11,133 bases of DNA. Origin: SHVZ01 sp044223515 (lineage in GTDB: Bacteria > Pseudomonadota > Alphaproteobacteria > SHVZ01). Both the position numbers and the translations under genes were made by a program. Each line of letters begins with the position of its first letter. The stretch's first letter is position 1. The stretch spans positions 1 to 11,133 of the forward strand of contig JBGALV010000134.1 in NCBI GenBank assembly GCA_044223515.1, in the 5' to 3' direction. Below, piece after piece: positions 7,285-11,133 of the stretch. A model generated the notes under the pieces. It was not told where the DNA came from. It was given only the letters and a program-made list of their open reading frames with translations, and ran no database searches.

Positions 7285-8486
7285 ATGACCGTCACGCTCG
7301 CCGACATAAGCGCCGCAGCAAGGGCGCTCGAAGGTCACATCGTCCGCACGCCGACGGTGGCGGCCCCCGGCCTTTCGGCCGAGTTGGGCTGCGACCTCCG
7401 CCTCAAGCTCGAGACCCAGCAGCACACCGGCTCGTTCAAGCCGCGAGGTGCCTTCGTCAAGATCCACAGCCTGAGCGAAACGCAGCGACGCGCCGGCGTG
7501 ATCGCCATGTCGGCCGGCAACCATGCCCAGGGTGTCGCCTTCTGGGCCGGGCGCCTCGGCATTCCCGCCATCATCGTGATGCCGAAGGCGACGCCGTTCT
7601 CGAAGGTCGAGCGCACGCGCACGTACGGCGCCAAGGTCGAGCTGCATGGCGCCAATCTCAGCGAGGCCGCCGAGCACGCCGAGAAGCTCGCGGCACGCGA
7701 CGGCTTCACCTTCGTCCACCCCTACGACGACCCGCATGTCATTGCCGGACAGGGAACCCTGGCGCTCGAGATGCTGTCCGACGCACCGGATCTCGATTGC
7801 CTGGTGATCCCGATCGGCGGCGGCGGCATGGCATCCGGCATCGCGATCGCCGCCAAGGCGCTGAAGCCAGGCATCGAGATCGTCCGGAGGCGCTCTCGAA
7901 CCGTCCGCCGACTTCGGGCGGCGACACGCTGGCCGAGGGCATCGCGGTCAAATCGCCGGGCAGGATCACCCGCGAGATCATCCGCGAGCACGTCTCCGAG
8001 ATTCTGCTGCTCGACGAGAGCGCGATCGAGGACGCGGTCCAGAACCTCGCCGAGAGCCAGAAGCTGGTGGCCGAGGGGGCCGGTGCCGCCGGCGTCGCCG
8101 CGATCCACACGAACGCCGCGCGCTTCCGAGGGCGGTGCGTGGGCACGGTGATCTGCGGCGGCAACATCGACTCGCGCATGCTTGCGTCCGTGCTGATGCG
8201 CGGCCTCGTCCGCGACGGTCGGATGGCGCGGATCCGGGTCGAGCTGTCGGATGCGCCGGGCCAGCTCGCCGCGGTCGCGACCCTGATCGCCGCGGCCGGC
8301 GGCAACATCGTCGAGAGCTATCACCAACGCCTGTTTCAGGACGTACCGATCAAGCACGCAGAGCTCGACGTCGTGGTCGAGACCCGCAACCTGGACCACG
8401 TCCATGAGATCCTGGACCGGCTCCGCGACGCCGGCTTCCCGCCCCGCCTGCTATCGGCGACCAAGGAGGCCGGCGCCGTTCTCTGA
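7285..8486 (+). pseudogene. Threonine ammonia-lyase (single-ACT form), frameshifted by an apparent internal deletion
   Basis: The first 200 codons encode a normal PLP-dependent threonine/serine dehydratase: the PLP lysine K52 in T-G-S-F-K-P-R-G-A, S-A-G-N-H-A-Q-G-V-A, and the phosphate-binding loop G-G-G-G-M-A-S-G. After Ile-Val (codon ending at 7884) this frame turns into Arg-rich nonsense and stops at 8149-8151. The rest of the gene continues in another frame from about 7887: E-A-L-S-N-R, then G-G-D-T-L-A-E-G-I-A-V-K, then a C-terminal ACT domain (about 8228-8460) ending at TGA 8484-8486. Against my recollection of the family, about 11 residues of the type G-V-E-A-A-L-Y-P-S-M-Y are absent between the two parts. 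That equals roughly 31 missing nt, which also explains the frame change. An intact product would be about 410 residues, the usual medium ilvA/tdcB-type size, converting threonine to 2-oxobutanoate and ammonia. The 3' frame is well preserved, so the lesion is recent or an assembly error. AAGAGG (7276-7281) precedes the ATG closely. Confidence 0.85.
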
Positions 8487-8489
8487 GGC

Positions 8490-8502
8490 GGACCGACGGT
8501 CC
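8490..8502. repeat. 13-bp palindrome just after the threonine ammonia-lyase stop
   Basis: GGACCG and CGGTCC are perfect inverted arms around a single A, beginning 4 nt after the stop codon. As RNA it can form only a short 4-bp stem with a 5-nt loop and is not followed by a T-run, so it is a poor intrinsic terminator. As DNA it could be a protein-binding site at the head of the 176-bp motA upstream region. Confidence 0.35.
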
Positions 8503-8537
8503 TGCGACCCGAATCGTTCAAAATTACGCGAACTTAC

Positions 8538-8567
8538 TTGTCCAGCCGGGCTCGAATCGGCCAATAT
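8538..8567 (+). promoter_or_regulatory. Candidate motAB promoter
   Basis: TTGTCC (8538-8543) and CAATAT (8562-8567) are spaced by 18 nt. They lie in an AT-richer stretch unlike the surrounding coding DNA, upstream of motA. They resemble a sigma-70-type -35/-10 pair. I do not see the sigma-28 (TAAAG...GCCGATAA) or sigma-54 (GG...GC) flagellar promoter patterns. Weak motif evidence only. Confidence 0.3.
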
Positions 8568-8571
8568 TCTC

Positions 8572-8581
8572 GGAACGTTCC
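8572..8581. repeat. Perfect 10-bp palindrome GGAACGTTCC upstream of motA
   Basis: GGAACGTTCC is a perfect two-fold symmetric site. It starts 4 nt downstream of the candidate -10 element, so it would overlap the transcription start region. This position suits a repressor operator. The binding factor is unknown. Confidence 0.35.
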
Positions 8582-8596
8582 ACTAAACCGTTGTTC

Positions 8597-8623
8597 GCGG
8601 AGGGGAAATTCCCCAATATCCGC
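8597..8623. repeat. Nested inverted repeat in the motA leader
   Basis: The outer arms GCGGA (8597-8601) and TCCGC (8619-8623) enclose an inner GGGGAA/TTCCCC pair (8602-8607 and 8609-8614) centred on one A. The core is a 13-bp near-palindrome. It lies about 40 bp before the motA ATG, in the likely 5' leader. It may be a DNA operator or fold in RNA into a bulged hairpin. Confidence 0.35.
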
Positions 8624-8662
8624 CGGGGTGGAGCCGTATGCGCTCGGGCGAGCGAGGATTCC

Positions 8663-9523
8663 ATGTTTCCGATCATCGGCTGGCTGGTCGTTCTGGGGTG
8701 CGTCGCGGGCGGGTACGCCGGCGGCGGTGGCCATTTCGGGGTGCTGTGGCAGCCCTTCGAGTACCTGATCATCCTCGGGTCCTCGGTCGGTGCCTTCATC
8801 GTCGCCAATCCGAAGCATGTGCTCGGCGCCGCGGGCAAAGGCCTGGGCAAGGCGCTCAAGGGGCCCGGCTACACCAAGGAGCATTACCTCGAGCTGCTGA
8901 GCCTGATGTACGCCATCTTCAAGCTGGCGAAGACCAAGGGCATGCTCGCGATCGAAAGCCACGTCGAGCGCCCCGAGGAGAGTTCGCTCTTCCAGCAGTT
9001 CCCGAAATTCGCCGCCGACCATCACGCGGTCGAGTTCCTCTGCGACTATCTCCGCATGATGACATTGGGCACCGACAATCCGCACGAGATGGAGACGCTG
9101 CTCGACGCCGAGATCGAGACCCATCACGCCGAGGAGATGGCGGTCGCCAACGCGGTCCGCAACATGGGCGACGGCATGCCGGCGCTGGGCATCGTCGCGG
9201 CGGTGCTGGGCGTCATTCACACCATGGGCTCGATCACCGAGCCGCCCGAAGTGCTGGGCAAGCTGATCGGCGCGGCGCTGGTCGGTACGTTCTTCGGGGT
9301 CATGGCGTCGTACGGCTTCGTCTCGCCGCTCGCCAACACGATCGAGCAGACGGCAAACGCCGACGGCAAGTACTACCAGTGCATGAAGAGCGGGCTGCTC
9401 GCCCACATGCAGGGCTACGCGCCGGCGGTCTCGGTCGAGTTCGCGCGCAAGACCTTGATGTCGGGCGTCAGGCCGACCTTCTACGAGGTCGAAGAAGCGG
9501 TCGCGGCGCTGCCGCCGGTCTGA
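8663..9523 (+). CDS. motA: Flagellar motor stator protein MotA
   Basis: The protein is 286 residues and matches E. coli MotA closely in register. The ATG at 8663 is preferred, with GAGGA at 8654-8658 four nt before it. With this start the two functional prolines fall at P173 (G-D-G-M-P-A-L-G-I-V) and P222 (G-F-V-S-P-L-A), and Glu98 falls in G-M-L-A-I-E, the same numbers as in E. coli. Position 90, an arginine in E. coli, is a lysine here, which keeps the charge that contacts FliG. Predicted membrane helices are about 4-23, 31-49, 170-191 and 200-222, with a large cytoplasmic loop (50-169). Further upstream in-frame TTG codons would add a Cys/Arg-rich extension with no family support. MotA forms the pentameric ring around a MotB dimer and turns ion flow into torque on the flagellar rotor. 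motB follows after 7 nt. Confidence 0.97.
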   Translation: MFPIIGWLVVLGCVAGGYAGGGGHFGVLWQPFEYLIILGSSVGAFIVANPKHVLGAAGKGLGKALKGPGYTKEHYLELLSLMYAIFKLAKTKGMLAIESHVERPEESSLFQQFPKFAADHHAVEFLCDYLRMMTLGTDNPHEMETLLDAEIETHHAEEMAVANAVRNMGDGMPALGIVAAVLGVIHTMGSITEPPEVLGKLIGAALVGTFFGVMASYGFVSPLANTIEQTANADGKYYQCMKSGLLAHMQGYAPAVSVEFARKTLMSGVRPTFYEVEEAVAALPPV

Positions 9524-9530
9524 TCTCTCG

Positions 9531-10802
9531 ATGGACAACCAGCCGAGCATCATCAAGAAGGTCAAGAAGGGCGGCCACGGCGCTCCGCACGGTGGCGCGT
9601 GGAAGGTTGCGTACGCCGACTTCGTGACCGCGATGATGGCCTTCTTCCTGCTCCTGTGGCTACTGAACGCCACGACCGAAGAGCAGAAGATGGGCATCTC
9701 GAACTACTTCGACCCGACCGCGATCTCGCGCTCGGCGAGGTCTGGTTCGGGTGGCGTGCTCGGCGGCACCTCGATCACCGTTCCCGGCGCGCTCAAGAGC
9801 GCCACCTCGCCGCCCATGATCTCTTCGCCGCTGGTCGCGCGCCCGGCGAACGATCCCAGCAAGGACACCAATCCCGAGGGCGAGGAAGCCCAGCGCGGCA
9901 TGGGCGATGCGCAGGCGGGCGAGCGCGGCGCCGACGCGAAGCAGTTCATCCAGCGCGGCACGGAGATGCGGCGGCCGGCCGGCCAGGCGGGCAATCCGGG
10001 CGAGCCCGGTGCGCTCGGCAACGAGGCCGGCCTCGGCCGCGCGGGCACCAGCGGGCAGGACCAGGGCAGGTCCGGCCAGAGCGCCGACGCTCAGGGCAAT
10101 CCCGGCCAGCAGAGCGACGGCCAGGGGAACCAGGGCCAGCTGACCCAGACGCAGATGGCGCAGCTCCAGCAGATGGTCCAGAGCGGCCAGGTCTCGCAGG
10201 CGCAGATAAACCAGCTCTCCCAGGCACAGCTCGACAAGATGCTGGGCGAGCGCGAGGACCAAAAGCTTCGTGAGGCGGCCGAGCAGGTGAAGCAGGCGAT
10301 CCAGGACCGCATCGACCTCAAGTCGGTCGCGGAGAACGTCAAGCTGGAGATCACGCCCGAGGGGCTTCGCATCCAGCTGATCGACCAGGACCAGAAGTCG
10401 ATGTTCCCGCTCGGCAGCTCCAACATGCAGGACTCCGCGAGGAAGCTGATGGAGGAAGTGGCGAAGGCGATTGCAGCGCTTCCCAACAAGATCACGATCT
10501 CCGGCCACACCGACTCGACGCCTTTCAAGGGCGGCGTCGGCGGCTACTCGAACTGGGAGCTCTCAGCCGATCGCGCCAACGCCAGCCGCCGCGTGCTGGT
10601 CGCCAACGGCGTCGCGGACTCCCGCCTCGCGCTCGTGGTCGGCAAGGCCGACAAGGATCCGCTGATGCCGAACGATCCGGGCGCCTCGCAGAACCGCCGC
10701 ATCTCCGTCGTCGTGCTGCGTGAGCAGGCCGGCGGCGCCCGGCCCCAGACCCAGGCACAGAGCCCGGCCCCCGCTCCCGCGCAGCCGACCGCGCGGCCTT
10801 AA
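9531..10802 (+). CDS. motB: Flagellar motor stator protein MotB with long Gly/Gln-rich linker
   Basis: The protein is 423 residues, much longer than E. coli MotB (308). The cytoplasmic tail K-K-V-K-K-G-G-H-G-A-P-H-G-G (9-22) leads into the single helix (about 27-46). D30 in A-Y-A-D-F-V-T-A-M is the ion-binding aspartate. The plug region follows (about 50-65). Residues about 100-150 are polar and disordered. Residues 150-205 are rich in Gly, Gln, Asn and Pro, including five G-x-y triplets in a row (151-165). Residues 202-238 are Gln-rich with a repeating S/T-Q-A-Q-x-x-x-L pattern and lead into a helix. The peptidoglycan-binding OmpA-like domain spans about 268-396, with G-H-T-D-S-T-P-F (325-332), N-W-E-L-S-A-D-R-A-N (341-350) and N-R-R-I-S (388-392). 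The tail is Pro/Ala/Gln-rich. It follows motA closely without a clear Shine-Dalgarno, so translation is probably coupled. Confidence 0.96.
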   Translation: MDNQPSIIKKVKKGGHGAPHGGAWKVAYADFVTAMMAFFLLLWLLNATTEEQKMGISNYFDPTAISRSARSGSGGVLGGTSITVPGALKSATSPPMISSPLVARPANDPSKDTNPEGEEAQRGMGDAQAGERGADAKQFIQRGTEMRRPAGQAGNPGEPGALGNEAGLGRAGTSGQDQGRSGQSADAQGNPGQQSDGQGNQGQLTQTQMAQLQQMVQSGQVSQAQINQLSQAQLDKMLGEREDQKLREAAEQVKQAIQDRIDLKSVAENVKLEITPEGLRIQLIDQDQKSMFPLGSSNMQDSARKLMEEVAKAIAALPNKITISGHTDSTPFKGGVGGYSNWELSADRANASRRVLVANGVADSRLALVVGKADKDPLMPNDPGASQNRRISVVVLREQAGGARPQTQAQSPAPAPAQPTARP

Positions 10803-10804
10803 GT

Positions 10805-10820
10805 CCGACGTGCGCGTCGG
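10805..10820 (+). promoter_or_regulatory. Stem-loop over the bpt start codon
   Basis: CCGACG (10805-10810) and CGTCGG (10815-10820) pair perfectly around a TGCG tetraloop, starting 2 nt after the motB stop. The only plausible bpt start codon (GTG 10810-10812) lies inside the stem and loop. No T-run follows, so an intrinsic terminator is unlikely. Masking of the start is possible. Confidence 0.35.
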
Positions 10821-11133
10821 CCGGCCGCCCCTCATTCTTCATCGCACGCTTCCGGCGCCCTGCCCTTATCTTCAGGGCCGGATCGAGCAGCGCGTCGTCG
10901 TGGCGCTCGACGAGACGCCGGACGGGACCTTCGATCGGCTCAGCCAGACCGGATTTCGGCGCAGCCACGCCTTCGCCTACCGGCCGGCCTGCCCGGGGTG
11001 CAACGCCTGCGTCCCCATGCGCATACCGACGGCGACGTTCGCGCCGGACCGCACCCAGCGCCGCATCCTGAAGCGCAATTCCGGCCTTCTCGGTGCCGAG
11101 AAGCCGGCGATCGCCGGCCGCGAGAACTACGGC
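10810..11133 (+). CDS. bpt: Aspartate/glutamate leucyltransferase or arginyltransferase (Bpt/ATE family), 3' end cut off by window edge
   Basis: 108 codons are visible of a protein expected to have about 240-260. The GTG at 10810 is the best start because it leaves the usual short lead before the conserved P-C-P-Y-L-Q-G-R-I-E-Q-R motif (residues 17-28). It then shows G-F-R-R-S-H-A-F-A-Y-R-P-A (48-60), the cysteine cluster C61-P-G-C64-N-A-C67-V-P-M-R-I, and Q-R-R-I-L-K-R-N, all in the order of ATE N-terminal domains. The family moves Leu (Bpt) or Arg (ATE) from aminoacyl-tRNA to proteins with an N-terminal Asp or Glu, marking them for ClpAP-type N-degron degradation. C18 with the 61/64/67 cluster matches cysteines thought to bind a metal or Fe-S centre in ATE-type enzymes. 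It is 7 nt downstream of motB and may share its transcript. Leu versus Arg specificity cannot be judged here. Confidence 0.9.
   Translation, partial: MRVGRPPLILHRTLPAPCPYLQGRIEQRVVVALDETPDGTFDRLSQTGFRRSHAFAYRPACPGCNACVPMRIPTATFAPDRTQRRILKRNSGLLGAEKPAIAGRENYG

Noticed and set aside
6166..7737. 523-codon minus-strand open frame opposite acylase and threonine ammonia-lyase
   Set aside because: It is antisense to well-conserved Ntn-hydrolase and PLP motifs and has no family signature of its own.
5460..7880. Upstream part of a 1008-codon plus-strand frame covering most of the acylase and the first half of the threonine ammonia-lyase
   Set aside because: Its first ~800 codons are an Arg/Pro-rich shadow of the real genes. 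Only the part after about 7884 is real, being the displaced C-terminus of the threonine ammonia-lyase.
8524..8537. TTAC-N6-TTAC considered as a CtrA box upstream of motA
   Set aside because: The CtrA consensus is TTAA-N7-TTAA. Both the half-sites and the spacing differ.
8534..9697. 387-codon minus-strand frame opposite motA
   Set aside because: MotA on the plus strand aligns residue by residue with key E. coli positions. The opposite frame is low-complexity Arg/His/Asp-rich.

Overview
The window is GC-rich, densely coded bacterial DNA. Codon third positions are mostly G or C, and most gaps between genes are 7 to 80 nt. The MotB start (a Lys/Gly/His-rich cytoplasmic tail before the stator helix), a Bpt/ATE-type aminoacyl transferase and a single-ACT threonine ammonia-lyase together suggest a motile alphaproteobacterium. 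A Rhodospirillales- or Reyranella-like lineage would fit, but that is inference from gene flavour and not a search result.

Layout: (1) The 3' part of a class A beta-lactamase-fold serine hydrolase (1-741, +) enters at the left edge. (2) A small DsrE-like protein with a CPPC motif (755-1123, -) converges on it. The DsrE gene is divergent from an AraC-family regulator (about 1189-2181, +), and a 65-bp control region with a 6-bp inverted repeat separates the two. (3) A tight same-strand run follows: class III CoA-transferase (2263-3420), aldehyde dehydrogenase (3439-4932), membrane-anchored penicillin-acylase-family Ntn hydrolase (4954-7275) and threonine ammonia-lyase (7285-8486). The gaps are 18, 21 and 9 nt, so it looks like one catabolic operon. 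The threonine ammonia-lyase is broken as written: about 31 nt seem to be missing near 7884-7887, which puts the C-terminal part with its ACT domain in another frame. (4) A 176-bp AT-richer gap (8487-8662) with three palindromic elements precedes motA (8663-9523) and motB (9531-10802), the flagellar stator pair. (5) The start of an N-degron aminoacyl transferase (bpt, from 10810) runs off the right edge, 7 nt after motB.

Working together: CoA-transferase, aldehyde dehydrogenase and acylase could form a route that cuts an amide, oxidises an aldehyde product and activates the acid as a CoA thioester. The substrate cannot be read from the sequence. MotA and MotB form the ion-driven stator. I see no CRISPR array, tRNA, rRNA, insertion sequence or phage gene. 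Most of the window is ordinary chromosome. The points most worth a second look are the disrupted threonine ammonia-lyase, the unusually long Gly/Gln-rich MotB linker, the palindromes before motA, and the serine hydrolase that lacks the class A general-base glutamate.
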